From Salinibacterium sp. G-O1 (GTDB taxonomy: Bacteria > Actinomycetota > Actinomycetes > Actinomycetales > Microbacteriaceae): a stretch of DNA of 64,000 nt. Position 1 is the first letter of the stretch. Each line of letters begins with the position of its first letter. The position numbers were made by a program, and so were the translations under genes. The DNA lies in NCBI RefSeq assembly GCF_030063305.1, contig NZ_JASISV010000001.1, positions 1,238,675 to 1,302,674 of the forward strand, read 5' to 3'. Under the pieces are notes generated by a model that saw only the letters and a list, made by a program, of their open reading frames with translations, ran no database searches and was not told the origin of the DNA. This document shows positions 7,940 to 16,441 of the stretch, in pieces.

Positions 7940-9304
7940 GTGATGAACGGTGCAGTCCCTCTCCCGCTCGACCTCCCTCAACTCGCTTTCACCGCATCCG
8001 GTGAGGCACTGGTGCGCCGCACGGTGCTACCCAGTGGCGTGCGCATCCTGAGCGAATCGGTGCCTGGCGCCCGCAGCTCGACAATTGGCTATTGGGTGGC
8101 GGTCGGTTCTCGGGATGAGCTGCCCGAGACCTACGGTTCGACTCACTTCCTCGAGCATCTGCTGTTCAAAGGCACCCCGACACGCTCCGCACTCGATATC
8201 GCTGTCGCATTCGACTCCGTCGGGGGAGAGCACAATGCGATGACAGCGAAGGAGTACACCTGCTACTACGCCAAAGTTCAGGATCGGGATCTTCCCATGG
8301 CGGTCGACGTTCTGGCCGACATGTTCACGTCGTCAGTGATCGACCCTGACGAGTTTGAGACGGAACGTGGGGTGATCCTCGAAGAGCTCGCCATGGCAGA
8401 CGATGACCCATCCGACGTTGCCAGCGAACGCTTCTTCGAAGCAGTCATGGGCGCCCACCCGCTCGGCAGGCCGATCGGGGGAAACCCGGAGACGATCGGT
8501 GCGGTCTCGCGCGAGGCGGTATGGCAGCACTATCGGGCCAACTACCGCGCCCAGGACCTTGTCATCACCGTTGCCGGCGCAGTCGACCACGACGAACTCG
8601 TTGCGAGGGTTTCTGCGGCGCTCGAGAGGGCGGACTGGGATCTGGACGACCACGCCGCCCCCGTGCCACGCCGCACCTCCACCCACGACCTGGTTGAGCG
8701 TGGTAGCCCCCTGGTGGTCGTCAAACGGCCCATCGAGCAGGCGAACATACTTCTCGGCGTCGCAGGTCTCGCGGCCGCAGACGAGCGCAGGGCCACACTC
8801 ACCGTGATGAATGCGATCTTCGGCGGTGGGATGTCGAGCCGCCTGTTCCAGGAGATTCGCGAGAAGCGCGGGCTGGCCTACTCGGTCTATTCATTCGCGC
8901 CCAGCTATTCGGATGCCGGGCTGTACGGCATCTACGCTGGATGCTCGCCGGCGAAGGCTCCCCAGGTCGCGGAACTCATGGTCTCCGAATTCGCCCGACT
9001 CGCCACCGACGGTGTGACGAGTGAAGAGATGGGGCGTGCGATCGGCCAGCTCAGCGGGGCATCCGCTCTCGCCCTCGAAGATTCAGATACCAGGATGTCG
9101 CGACTGGGACGCAGCGAACTGACGCTCGGCGAATTCGTCGACCTCGACGAGTCGCTGCGGCGCCTGTCCCGGGTTACCGCGGATGAGGTCCAGAAGCTCG
9201 CAGCAGAGCTGATGGCCCGTCCGATGTCTGTCGCCGCCGTCGGCACGATGGATGACAACGCTTTCGCGGGAATCCCCGCACTTCACACAGCAATCAGCCA
9301 GTAG
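7940..9304 (+). CDS. M16 family (insulinase-like) zinc metallopeptidase
   Basis: A 454-residue processing-peptidase-like protein. The inverted zinc motif HFLEH (about residues 69-73) is followed by the downstream acidic ligand region (ERGVILEELAMADDDP). The C-terminal half is the second M16 domain, with GGGMSSRLFQEIREKRGLAYSVYS. Actinobacterial homologues (PepR in mycobacteria) are encoded next to pnp, as nearly here. The physiological substrate is not established. GTG 7940 or ATG 7943 are both possible starts; the TAGGCT hexamer six bases before 7940 favours the GTG. It heads a plus-strand series with the histidine phosphatase gene. Confidence 0.92.
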   Translation: MMNGAVPLPLDLPQLAFTASGEALVRRTVLPSGVRILSESVPGARSSTIGYWVAVGSRDELPETYGSTHFLEHLLFKGTPTRSALDIAVAFDSVGGEHNAMTAKEYTCYYAKVQDRDLPMAVDVLADMFTSSVIDPDEFETERGVILEELAMADDDPSDVASERFFEAVMGAHPLGRPIGGNPETIGAVSREAVWQHYRANYRAQDLVITVAGAVDHDELVARVSAALERADWDLDDHAAPVPRRTSTHDLVERGSPLVVVKRPIEQANILLGVAGLAAADERRATLTVMNAIFGGGMSSRLFQEIREKRGLAYSVYSFAPSYSDAGLYGIYAGCSPAKAPQVAELMVSEFARLATDGVTSEEMGRAIGQLSGASALALEDSDTRMSRLGRSELTLGEFVDLDESLRRLSRVTADEVQKLAAELMARPMSVAAVGTMDDNAFAGIPALHTAISQ

Positions 9305-9323
9305 GAAACCAGGTATCACACTC

Positions 9324-9926
9324 ATGGCCCACTACCTTTATCTCGTGCGTCACGGCGAGCAGCAGGACGCCGAGTACGGCCTTCCTGACGGTCCGCTGTC
9401 TGGCAAGGGCACCCGCCAGGCACGCGCCATCGCCGAGCGACTCAGCGGAGTGCCGTTCACGCGGGCCTGGCATTCACCGCTTCAGCGTGCCGAAGAAACG
9501 GCGAAGATCATGACGGAGCGCATGCCGGCATTGGAGTCGAAGCCGAGCGCCCTGCTGATGGACTGCATCCCCTCCGGGCCCACGAATGACATGCCGCACT
9601 CGTTCGAATCGTTCTTCGGCGCCATCACCCCTGCCGAGATCGAGGCGGGCGAAGCCCAGATGTCCGATGCGATCGCCGAGTTCCTGGCGCCGGCCCGGGA
9701 TGACCAGCACGACCTGCTGATCACGCACAACTTCGTCATCGCGTGGTTTGTACGCGAGGTTTTCGGTGGGCCGACCTGGCGCTGGCTCGGCCTCAACCAG
9801 GCCAACTGTGGGCTGACGATCATCCGGGTTCGAAGCGCGAAGCCGCCAGTGCTCGTCACCCACAATGACCTCGGGCATCTTCCCGTCGAACTTCGCACGG
9901 GGATGCCCGAACTCCAGCCGTTCTAG
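9324..9926 (+). CDS. Histidine phosphatase superfamily protein (phosphoglycerate mutase-like)
   Basis: A 200-residue protein with the catalytic signature YLVRHGEQ at its N-terminus (His 9 of the motif is phosphorylated in the family), a second basic motif HSPLQRAEETA, and the late catalytic histidine in DLLITHNFVIAWFVRE. Such proteins are phosphatases or mutases; the substrate is unknown. ATG 9324 places the RHG motif at the family-typical distance from the start; the longer open frame upstream lies inside the M16 gene's end. It lies 19 bases after the protease gene, so probably in the same operon. Its stop overlaps the convergent GNAT gene by four bases. Confidence 0.88.
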   Translation: MAHYLYLVRHGEQQDAEYGLPDGPLSGKGTRQARAIAERLSGVPFTRAWHSPLQRAEETAKIMTERMPALESKPSALLMDCIPSGPTNDMPHSFESFFGAITPAEIEAGEAQMSDAIAEFLAPARDDQHDLLITHNFVIAWFVREVFGGPTWRWLGLNQANCGLTIIRVRSAKPPVLVTHNDLGHLPVELRTGMPELQPF

Positions 9927-10384
9927 ATCGGCAGCGTCTTCGCGTACCAGTTGGTCGCGTTCGGGTTGTCGTTGTATGCCTCGATATCGACGAAACCGCT
10001 TGAACCGTAGAGCCCTCCGGCGGCGGCGAGGCTCGAGTTGGTGTCGAGAACCAGCTCGGTGGCGCCCAGCTGGACGGCGCGACGTTCGAGTTCGGCGAGG
10101 AGAGCCCGACCAAGCCCCCTGCCCTGAACGTGGGGCTGAAGCCAGAGATGCTTCACCTCGAAGCGACCGTCGCCCAGCGACCGGATGCCACCACAGCCGA
10201 CCGCCGTGTCATCCAGCTGCACGACGAGAAACACTCCGTGCGGCGGCGTGAAGTGCGCTTCCGACGGGAAGGTGGTCACGTAGCCTTCGGCATTCGGGAA
10301 GGTGCGCGCACGATAGGCGAAGTACTCGGCGAGCAGGGCGTGCGCCGTGGCATCCGAAACCGACGTTTCGACAAATGTGTGCAT
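9923..10384 (-). CDS. GNAT family N-acetyltransferase
   Basis: A 153-residue acetyl-CoA-dependent acetyltransferase. Motif A is clear: LWLQPHVQGRGLGRALLAELE (about residues 78-98), the acetyl-CoA pyrophosphate-binding loop. It is followed by LVLDTNSSLAAAGGLYGSSGF, the usual motif B region ending in the YGSSGF turn. The acceptor is unknown, and the family includes amino acid, antibiotic and protein acetylases. ATG 10384 is chosen over an upstream frame because the domain starts there and TACGCT sits six bases ahead on the same strand. It is divergent from dapB. Confidence 0.88.
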   Translation of the reverse strand: MHTFVETSVSDATAHALLAEYFAYRARTFPNAEGYVTTFPSEAHFTPPHGVFLVVQLDDTAVGCGGIRSLGDGRFEVKHLWLQPHVQGRGLGRALLAELERRAVQLGATELVLDTNSSLAAAGGLYGSSGFVDIEAYNDNPNATNWYAKTLPI

Positions 10385-10390
10385 GAGTCG

Positions 10391-10396
10391 AGCGTA
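10391..10396 (-). promoter_or_regulatory. -10 element, leaderless-type, for the GNAT gene
   Basis: Minus-strand TACGCT is followed by six bases and then ATG at 10384. This is the same hexamer and spacing as for the 571-930 gene. Confidence 0.45.
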
Positions 10397-10434
10397 GAAC
10401 CTGCGGGCTCGATCGTCGCGCGCACGTACCTTGC

Positions 10435-10440
10435 TAGATT
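10435..10440 (+). promoter_or_regulatory. -10 element, leaderless-type, for dapB
   Basis: TAGATT lies six bases before ATG 10447, with no Shine-Dalgarno sequence. Confidence 0.45.
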
Positions 10441-10446
10441 TGCCAC

Positions 10447-11214
10447 ATGACAACCACAGTCGCCGTGATCGGCGCCACGGGCAAAATGGGAAAGCTCGCC
10501 TCCCGCATTATCGAATCGTCCGACGAGTTCGAACTGGTGGCGCAGGTTGATTCCAAAGGCGAGCTGAGCGAGATGCTCGGCGCAGACATCGCGGTGGATG
10601 TCACGGTCCCTGCCGTCTCGCAGCGAGTCGTCGAATACGCGGTGGCGAACGGCATCAACGTGATCGTGGGTACGTCAGGGTGGTCGAGCGAGCGCATCGC
10701 AGCCCTGGAACGAACGATTTCGGGCAACCTCGCGGTAGGCGTGATCATCGTGCCCAACTTCTCGATCGGTTCGGTTCTTGCTACGTCGTTTGCGACGATG
10801 GCGGCGCGGTTCTTCGACTCCATCGAGATCATCGAGGCTCACCACGCGTCCAAGATCGATTCGCCGTCTGGCACCGCTGTGCGCACGGCTGAGCTGATGG
10901 GCACCGCACGCGGCGCCCTCGGTCCGGTGGTGGCCCCGCACGTCGACCAGCGGGCGCGGGGACAGCAGGTGTCGAGCATCCCGATCCACAGCCTCAGAAT
11001 GCAGGGTGTCGTCGCCAAGCAGGACGTGATCTTCGGGGGCAACGGCGAGGTGTTGACCATCAGCCATGACACGCTGGCCCCCAACGCCTACGAGGCGGGC
11101 ATACTTCTTGCGTTGCGCGCCGCTCGATCCGCTCGGGGTGTCGTAGTGGGTCTCGACAAGCTCATCGACCTCGGTCTTCACCCCGAACGCACACCGGGCG
11201 CCCCGACCTCGTGA
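10447..11214 (+). CDS. dapB: 4-hydroxy-tetrahydrodipicolinate reductase
   Basis: A 255-residue enzyme that reduces the DapA product with NAD(P)H to tetrahydrodipicolinate on the way to meso-diaminopimelate and lysine. The N-terminal nucleotide-binding loop is VAVIGATGKMG (residues 5-15). The catalytic signature EAHHASKIDSPSGTA (about 131-145) holds the active-site histidines and lysine. The length is typical. ATG 10447 is preceded by TAGATT six bases upstream. The GTGA overlap with the next gene indicates translational coupling. dapA and dapF are also in this window. Confidence 0.97.
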   Translation: MTTTVAVIGATGKMGKLASRIIESSDEFELVAQVDSKGELSEMLGADIAVDVTVPAVSQRVVEYAVANGINVIVGTSGWSSERIAALERTISGNLAVGVIIVPNFSIGSVLATSFATMAARFFDSIEIIEAHHASKIDSPSGTAVRTAELMGTARGALGPVVAPHVDQRARGQQVSSIPIHSLRMQGVVAKQDVIFGGNGEVLTISHDTLAPNAYEAGILLALRAARSARGVVVGLDKLIDLGLHPERTPGAPTS

Positions 11215-11657
11215 AGGCGCGCATCGCGACCATCGTGATGGCGGCGCTGCTGGTGCTCTATCTGGTGTTCGTCACCAACTATGCGATCCTGCTGATCAAC
11301 TCCGCCGAACCGGTGGCGAAGGCCCTGGGCTTTGCGCTCGTCGTGCTCCCCGCCATCGGAGCGTGGGTTCTGATTGCCGACCTCGTCTTTGTGGTGCGGG
11401 GGGAGCGGCTTCTCGCGAAGCTCGGCAGCGAAGGCGGACTTCCCGTCGACAACCTTCCGAGACTCCCCAGCGGCCGGGCAGATCCCGTGGCAGCCGATGC
11501 CGAATTTCCGATGTACCGCGCCGAGGTCGATGCCGATCCTGAGTCGTGGCGTGCCTGGCTGAGGCTCGGGCTTGCCTACGACGCCAGCGGAGACCGTCGG
11601 AGGGCGCGCTGGGCTACGCGAAAAGCCATCGCACTGCACCGGTCCACCGGCACCTGA
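11211..11657 (+). CDS. Membrane protein with C-terminal TPR-like helix pair
   Basis: A 148-residue protein of unknown function with two N-terminal transmembrane helices (about residues 5-27 and 38-62). A soluble tail includes ESWRAWLRLGLAYDASGDRRRARWATRKAIAL, which looks like one tetratricopeptide-type helix pair. It starts at GTG 11211, overlapping the dapB stop by four bases, so it is translated from the dapB mRNA. A role in envelope or membrane-complex assembly is possible but not shown. Confidence 0.75.
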   Translation: MKARIATIVMAALLVLYLVFVTNYAILLINSAEPVAKALGFALVVLPAIGAWVLIADLVFVVRGERLLAKLGSEGGLPVDNLPRLPSGRADPVAADAEFPMYRAEVDADPESWRAWLRLGLAYDASGDRRRARWATRKAIALHRSTGT

Positions 11658-11666
11658 ACCTCAGGC

Positions 11667-12554
11667 CTAGAGCGACTGGACCAGCTCGCGCAACGCGGCT
11701 TCAGCGGTCTCGTGACGAAACTGGAAGCCATCGTCGAGAAGCCGCTGCGGGGAGACATTCTCGCTGCTCAGCAGCAGGTCGTTCCCGGCGTCGCCGAGAG
11801 CGTTAACCGCGAACTCCGGCACGGTGAATTTGTGCCAGCGGTGCATGGCGTCAGCTAGGCCGTCGGTAATCTCGCGGGATGTCGCCGGCGTCGGCCCCGC
11901 CAGGTTGACCACCCCGTCGAGTGACGACACGAGCAGGTGCCGGATGGCGGCTGCCTCATCGTAGAGAGAAATCCAGGGCCAGTTCTGTTCGCCGGAGCCG
12001 AAGCTCGCCGCCAGCCCTGCCATGGTGAGGGGAATGAGGGGGGTGAATGCGCCGCCCTTACCCACGACAAGTCCGGTGCGGAACACCACCACTCTTGTCG
12101 GCGCTGGCGTGAGTCGTGCCGCGTGCTCCCATGCCTCGACCACGTCGCTGAGGAAGCCTTCGCCCTTCTGCGACGTTTCGGTAAGAACCGCCCCCGGCTG
12201 GTCGCCGTAGTAGCCGACGGCTGAACCGTTCAGGAAGACCGCGGGAGGGGTGGCTGAGCGGGCGATCGCCTCGGCGATGGTTTGCGTGCCGTTCACCCGC
12301 GAGTAGAGAATCTGGCGCTTGTATTTGGTCGTCCAGGGAATGCGCCCGGTCGATACTCCGGCCAGGTTGATCACGGCATCCGCGCCATCGATCGCCCGGG
12401 GATCGACGGTCAGCTCGGAGGGCATCCAGAGATACTCGTTGCTGTGTCTCGGTGCAGATCTGACCAGTGTGGTGACGGTGTGCCCATCGGCCTGAAGCTG
12501 GCGGGTGAGCTCGGTGCCGATGAAGCCGGACGCGCCGGCAATGAGGATTCTCAT
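11667..12554 (-). CDS. TIGR01777 family NAD-dependent epimerase/dehydratase-like protein
   Basis: A 295-residue short-chain-dehydrogenase-fold protein of the YfcH/TIGR01777 type. Seen: the N-terminal Rossmann motif MRILIAGASGFIGTELTRQL (GxxGxxG), AVINLAGVSTGRIPW typical of this subfamily, LNGSAVGYYGD (catalytic YxxxG region), and WPWISLYDEAAAI. The physiological reaction is not established. ATG 12554 is preceded by GAGGAGG seven bases upstream, which decides the start over a frame extending to 12614. It lies directly after the OsmC gene on the same strand. Confidence 0.88.
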   Translation of the reverse strand: MRILIAGASGFIGTELTRQLQADGHTVTTLVRSAPRHSNEYLWMPSELTVDPRAIDGADAVINLAGVSTGRIPWTTKYKRQILYSRVNGTQTIAEAIARSATPPAVFLNGSAVGYYGDQPGAVLTETSQKGEGFLSDVVEAWEHAARLTPAPTRVVVFRTGLVVGKGGAFTPLIPLTMAGLAASFGSGEQNWPWISLYDEAAAIRHLLVSSLDGVVNLAGPTPATSREITDGLADAMHRWHKFTVPEFAVNALGDAGNDLLLSSENVSPQRLLDDGFQFRHETAEAALRELVQSL

Positions 12555-12567
12555 GGCGCCTCCTCGG

Positions 12568-12993
12568 CTAGGCGAGGCTGGCTTCCAGGGTGATAGCAAC
12601 GCCCGCGAGGGCAAGCGACACCGGGCAGTTGCTCTTCGCTTCCTCAGCGAGCCTCTGGAAGTCTTCTTCGCTCAATCCGGCGACCTTGGCGCTCACCAGC
12701 AGGTGACTGCCCGTGATGCCGTGCGCGGGGTCGAACGTGACGGCGGCCGTGACCTGAAGGCTTTCCGGGGGAGTGCCGTTGGTCGCGAGGCCGTTGGAGA
12801 ATGCCATCGAGTAGCAGGCCGAATGAGCCGCGCCGATGAGTTCCTCAGGATTGGTCATTCCCGAGGTGCCGACCGATCTTGCCGCCCAGGAGACGGGGAA
12901 CTCTGCAGCATCCGATGAGTCGAGGGAAGTCGTTCCCGTGCCGCTGAGGAGGTCGCCGAACCACAGGGTGGTTGCTTCGCTGGTAACTGGCAT
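12568..12993 (-). CDS. OsmC/Ohr family peroxiredoxin
   Basis: A 141-residue thiol peroxidase of the OsmC family. It has the two conserved redox cysteines, Cys60 in EELIGAAHSACYSMAF and Cys123 in KSNCPVSLAL, in the usual EELIGAAHxxC and NCPVS contexts. OsmC/Ohr proteins reduce organic hydroperoxides with dihydrolipoyl or similar thiols in the cytoplasm. ATG 12993 has AAAGG six bases upstream. The gene sits ahead of the TIGR01777 gene on the same strand, only 13 bases apart, so the two are likely cotranscribed. Confidence 0.92.
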   Translation of the reverse strand: MPVTSEATTLWFGDLLSGTGTTSLDSSDAAEFPVSWAARSVGTSGMTNPEELIGAAHSACYSMAFSNGLATNGTPPESLQVTAAVTFDPAHGITGSHLLVSAKVAGLSEEDFQRLAEEAKSNCPVSLALAGVAITLEASLA

Positions 12994-13031
12994 GTGTGAA
13001 CCTTTCGTCGCATCAACCCTATGTGCGCAGA

Positions 13032-13547
13032 TTAGCTGGCGGCACCCCTTGCGTGACGAACCCTGACCAAAAGCAGATACATCTGGCATCCGAGGCAGTA
13101 CGCGAATACCGAGTTGAGGAACGCGGCGATGAAGGCGGCGCTTGCGGCGATCACCAGCGCCCATGGCACGCCCGCCAGATGCAGGATGAGCCCCACCAGG
13201 GTGATGACGAAACCGACGCCCTGGGCAAACGTCGGTGCGGCGGAGTCCTCGCGTTCGGCGGGCGGGCCGAGTCTCGGGGTGATGAACCGGCGGAAGATTG
13301 CGCCGTACGGGTGCCGTTGCACTCCTGCGCTGGCGCCCCAGGCGAACAGGGCAGTGACGGCAACGAAGAGAAGGAACCCGGGGGCTGTCGCTCGTTGTGC
13401 CAGCGTCGCGGTCTGGGTGTCCGCCAGCGAGAGACCGATGACGATGAGCAGGAGGACGGCGGTGATGCCAGCGCCGAAGCGAGGGCTGCGTGGGTCGATG
13501 AACACAGACGCCCGGGTGCGAACGCTGGATGACGGATTTGCTGTCAC
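13032..13547 (-). CDS. DUF4395 integral membrane protein
   Basis: A 171-residue membrane protein with four hydrophobic segments (about residues 25-42, 52-72, 112-130, 133-152). A conserved CxxC sits near the C-terminal end of the last helix (FAYCLGCQMY). DUF4395 proteins are commonly encoded next to thioredoxin-like or rhodanese proteins; here GTG 13547 overlaps the thioredoxin stop as GTGA. That pairing and the membrane CxxC suggest electron or thiol transfer across the membrane with the partner; this is inference. Confidence 0.82.
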   Translation of the reverse strand: MTANPSSSVRTRASVFIDPRSPRFGAGITAVLLLIVIGLSLADTQTATLAQRATAPGFLLFVAVTALFAWGASAGVQRHPYGAIFRRFITPRLGPPAEREDSAAPTFAQGVGFVITLVGLILHLAGVPWALVIAASAAFIAAFLNSVFAYCLGCQMYLLLVRVRHARGAAS

Positions 13548-13972
13548 GCTGCAACCAGGATGCTGTCGAGTTCTGCGATGACGGTGTCGCGCTTCACGGC
13601 GCCGCCGATGCGGGCTCGCAGGGCGCCATCCCGATCGAGGATAAACGTGGTGGGTGTCTGCGCGATGTTGAAGAGTGTTGCCAACTCGGGGCGCTCGCTG
13701 ATGTCGATATCCACGTGACTGACGCTGTCCTGCGCGGCCGCCAGTGCGCTCAGCACGACGTTCGTGGTCTTGCACGGCGAGCACAGTGGGCTCGAGAACT
13801 GGAGGAGCGTGACGCCGGGTGCCCATGATTCGAGGCCAAGACTCGAGGGAGCAATCAGCCGGACGTCGCTCGGCGTGGTGATTCGGCCCTGGCCGCGGCG
13901 CCAGACGAGCCCGAGCACCGTCGCAAGCGCGACAAGGCCCAGCAGTGAGGCGGCAATGGAGATCGGGTTCAT
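13544..13972 (-). CDS. Membrane-anchored thioredoxin-family protein
   Basis: A 142-residue protein with an N-terminal uncleaved signal anchor (about residues 4-24, SIAASLLGLVALATVLGLVW) and a thioredoxin fold outside. The redox motif is CSPC (FSSPLCSPCKTT), with the usual cis-proline segment QTPTTFILD downstream. It is unlike classical CGPC thioredoxins and fits an extracytoplasmic thiol oxidoreductase. It is the first gene of a two-gene operon with the DUF4395 protein (4-base overlap). Its start is divergent from thyA. Confidence 0.88.
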   Translation of the reverse strand: MNPISIAASLLGLVALATVLGLVWRRGQGRITTPSDVRLIAPSSLGLESWAPGVTLLQFSSPLCSPCKTTNVVLSALAAAQDSVSHVDIDISERPELATLFNIAQTPTTFILDRDGALRARIGGAVKRDTVIAELDSILVAA

Positions 13973-14053
13973 GGTGTGGCTACGCTAATCCCGTTTGGCG
14001 ACGAAAAACTGAGTGTTGCCGACTGTTACACGGCGGGTGACGGCGCGGCGCAG

Positions 14054-14059
14054 TAGCAT
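14054..14059 (+). promoter_or_regulatory. -10 element, leaderless-type, for thyA
   Basis: TAGCAT lies seven bases before ATG 14067. No Shine-Dalgarno sequence is present, and the spacing supports this start over an in-frame one at 14013. Confidence 0.45.
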
Positions 14060-14066
14060 CGACGCG

Positions 14067-14876
14067 ATGGACTCCGCGATCGAAACCCCATACGAAGACC
14101 TGCTGCGTGACACCCTCGCCCACGGCGTGCATAAAGGCGACCGCACCGGCACCGGCACCCGAAGCGTGTTCGGCCGCCAGCTGAGGTACAACCTCGCTGA
14201 GGGTTTCCCCCTCATCACGACCAAGCGCGTGCACTTCAAATCGATCGCGTACGAATTGCTGTGGTTCCTCCGGGGTGAGAGCAACGTGCGGTGGCTGCGC
14301 GACAACGGGGTCACGATCTGGGACGAATGGGCGGATGCCGCGGGCGAACTCGGTCCCGTTTACGGAGTGCAGTGGCGGTCCTGGCCCACACCGAGCGGCG
14401 AGCAGATTGACCAGATTTCCGAGGTCATCGAGGCGATCAAGACCAACCCGGATTCGCGCAGACTCATCGTGTCTGCGTGGAACCCGGCCGACATCCCGAA
14501 CATGGCCCTGGCCCCCTGCCACGCCCTGTTCCAGTTCTACGTCGCCGACGGCAAACTGTCGTGCCAGCTGTATCAGCGCAGCGCCGATCTCTTCCTCGGC
14601 GTCCCGTTCAACATCGCAAGCTATGCGCTGCTCACCCACCTCGTTGCGGCTCAGGCGGGTCTCGAGGTTGGCGATTTCGTCTGGACGGGCGGTGATTGCC
14701 ACATCTACGACAACCACGTCGAGCAGGTCACCGAGCAACTCTCGCGCGATCCCTTCGCGCTGCCCACGCTGGCGATCACCACCCCGCGCGAAAGCATCTT
14801 CGACTACAAGTTCGGCGATCTCGCCATCGAGAATTACCAGCACCACCCCGCGATCCGTGGCGCAGTGGCGGTATGA
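14067..14876 (+). CDS. thyA: Thymidylate synthase (ThyA type)
   Basis: A 269-residue enzyme that converts dUMP and methylene-tetrahydrofolate to dTMP and dihydrofolate. The catalytic cysteine is in [14 protein letters not shown] (about residue 150). The folate/dUMP motifs [11 protein letters not shown] near the N-terminus and [21 protein letters not shown] are also clear. The length matches the family (about 264). The ATGA overlap with folA couples it to the enzyme that recycles its dihydrofolate product, the classical thyA-folA pair. Confidence 0.97.
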   Translation: MDSAIETPYEDLLRDTLAHGVHKGDRTGTGTRSVFGRQLRYNLAEGFPLITTKRVHFKSIAYELLWFLRGESNVRWLRDNGVTIWDEWADAAGELGPVYGVQWRSWPTPSGEQIDQISEVIEAIKTNPDSRRLIVSAWNPADIPNMALAPCHALFQFYVADGKLSCQLYQRSADLFLGVPFNIASYALLTHLVAAQAGLEVGDFVWTGGDCHIYDNHVEQVTEQLSRDPFALPTLAITTPRESIFDYKFGDLAIENYQHHPAIRGAVAV

Positions 14877-15403
14877 CCTCCGGCTCCTCTCCTGAGCTCG
14901 CGATGATCTGGGCCCAGGCGCACGGCGGGATAATCGGCAGTGACGGAACCATGCCGTGGCATGTTCCGGAAGATCTTGCCCACTTCAAACAGCTCACGTC
15001 GGGCGCCCCCGTCGTGATGGGTCGCAAGACCTGGGATTCGCTGCCTCCGCGATTCCGGCCTCTCGAGGGTCGCCGCAACATCGTCATCACGCGCGACACC
15101 ACATGGGGCGCCGATGGCGCCGAGGTCGTGCACTCGGCAGACGACGCGATCGAGCTGGCCTCGAACACCTCGCCAAACACCGTATGGGTCACCGGCGGAG
15201 CGACCCTGTACACGCAACTGCTCGAGTCGGCAGATCGGCTCGAGGTGACCGAAATCGACGCCGACATTCAGGGCGACACCATCGCGCCCGCGATTTCGGA
15301 CGACTGGATCGTGGTGGCAGCCGACCCCGAAACCGGCTGGCACAGTTCACGTAAAGGTCTCGACTACCGTTTCCTGACCTATCGGCGAACCGACACCCGA
15401 TAA
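14873..15403 (+). CDS. folA: Dihydrofolate reductase
   Basis: A 176-residue enzyme that reduces dihydrofolate to tetrahydrofolate with NADPH. Seen: the N-terminal strand [28 protein letters not shown] (W/P/D substrate and proton-donor region), [12 protein letters not shown] (NADPH-binding and folate-stacking), and VTGGATLY (cofactor-binding GG). ATG 14873 overlaps the thyA stop by four bases, and the longer in-frame extension upstream lies within thyA and has no homology. The TAA stop at 15401-15403 is also part of the -10 hexamer of dapA. Confidence 0.95.
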   Translation: MTSGSSPELAMIWAQAHGGIIGSDGTMPWHVPEDLAHFKQLTSGAPVVMGRKTWDSLPPRFRPLEGRRNIVITRDTTWGADGAEVVHSADDAIELASNTSPNTVWVTGGATLYTQLLESADRLEVTEIDADIQGDTIAPAISDDWIVVAADPETGWHSSRKGLDYRFLTYRRTDTR

Positions 15404-15406
15404 CCT
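15401..15406 (+). promoter_or_regulatory. -10 element, leaderless-type, for dapA
   Basis: TAACCT is followed by seven bases and then GTG 15414. The hexamer begins with the folA stop codon, so a separate dapA promoter sits at the very end of folA. Confidence 0.45.
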
Positions 15407-15413
15407 GTATTAC

Positions 15414-16388
15414 GTGGCTATAGACAACCCGTTCGGACAAGTGCTCGTTGCTCTCATCACGCCGTTCACGGCAGAGGGGGAGGTCGACTGGCCTAACGTC
15501 GAGCAGCACATCGACGATGTGATCACCGCTGGCGCGGACGGCATCGTTATTTCGGGCACGACGGGCGAGACATCCACGCTCACCGATGCCGAGAAGCTCA
15601 AGCTCGTCGAGGTCGGCAAGAGCGTTGCCGCTGGGCGCGCAAAGATCGTCATGGGCGGCGGTTCGAACGAGACTGCCCACGCGATCGAGCTTCACAAGGC
15701 GAGCGAGAAGGCCGGCGCCGATGCCGTCATGATCGTGACCCCGTACTACAACAAGCCCACCCAGGCTGGCGTGTTGACGCACTTCCGGATGATCGCCGAC
15801 GCCACAGACCTCCCGGTGATCCTTTACGACATCCCCGGTCGTTCCGGCATCCCGATCAAGTACGAGACGATCCTTCGGGCATCAAAGCACCCGAACATCC
15901 GGGCGGTTAAAGACGCGAAGGGCGACTTCAGCGAGGTCAGCCGCGTGCTCAACAACACCGACCTGCTCTACTTCTCTGGCGACGACGCCAACGTGCTTCC
16001 GCACCTGGCGATCGGGGCGACAGGACTCATCGGCGTCACGGCGAACATCGCGGCGGCCCCATACCGACAGATCGTGGATGCCGTCAACGCCGGCGACCTC
16101 GCCACTGCGACCGCGGCCCACAAGTTGCTCGAACCGCTCGTGCGCGCTGTTATGACCCACGTTCCCGGCACCGTCGCGGCGAAATACATCCTGCACGGCC
16201 TCGGGCGCATCTCGAGCCCGCGCGTGCGCCTGCCCCTGGTCGGCCCCGAAGATGGCGAGGCTGCGATCATCGAAGACGACCTCAACCTCGTGCGCGACAT
16301 CCCGGGCGTCAACTTTGACAACTTCCGCCCCGACCGTAACGCGGCCGCCGGTGGAGCGCTGCCCAAGGTCGCCGGCGCCACGCGCTAA
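15414..16388 (+). CDS. dapA: 4-hydroxy-tetrahydrodipicolinate synthase
   Basis: A 324-residue class I aldolase that condenses pyruvate and aspartate semialdehyde in the first committed step to lysine/diaminopimelate. Seen: GTTGETSTLT near residue 48 (active-site Thr-Thr), DAVMIVTPYYNKPTQ (catalytic Tyr), VILYDIPGRSG, and the Schiff-base lysine in IRAVKDAKGD (about residue 167). It starts at GTG 15414 with no Shine-Dalgarno sequence. RNase J follows after 53 bases, an order conserved in Actinobacteria. Confidence 0.97.
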   Translation: MAIDNPFGQVLVALITPFTAEGEVDWPNVEQHIDDVITAGADGIVISGTTGETSTLTDAEKLKLVEVGKSVAAGRAKIVMGGGSNETAHAIELHKASEKAGADAVMIVTPYYNKPTQAGVLTHFRMIADATDLPVILYDIPGRSGIPIKYETILRASKHPNIRAVKDAKGDFSEVSRVLNNTDLLYFSGDDANVLPHLAIGATGLIGVTANIAAAPYRQIVDAVNAGDLATATAAHKLLEPLVRAVMTHVPGTVAAKYILHGLGRISSPRVRLPLVGPEDGEAAIIEDDLNLVRDIPGVNFDNFRPDRNAAAGGALPKVAGATR

Positions 16389-16441
16389 AAAACGAATTAT
16401 CCAGGGGGCTAGAGGCCCCGCCACACCTACGCAAGGTTCAG

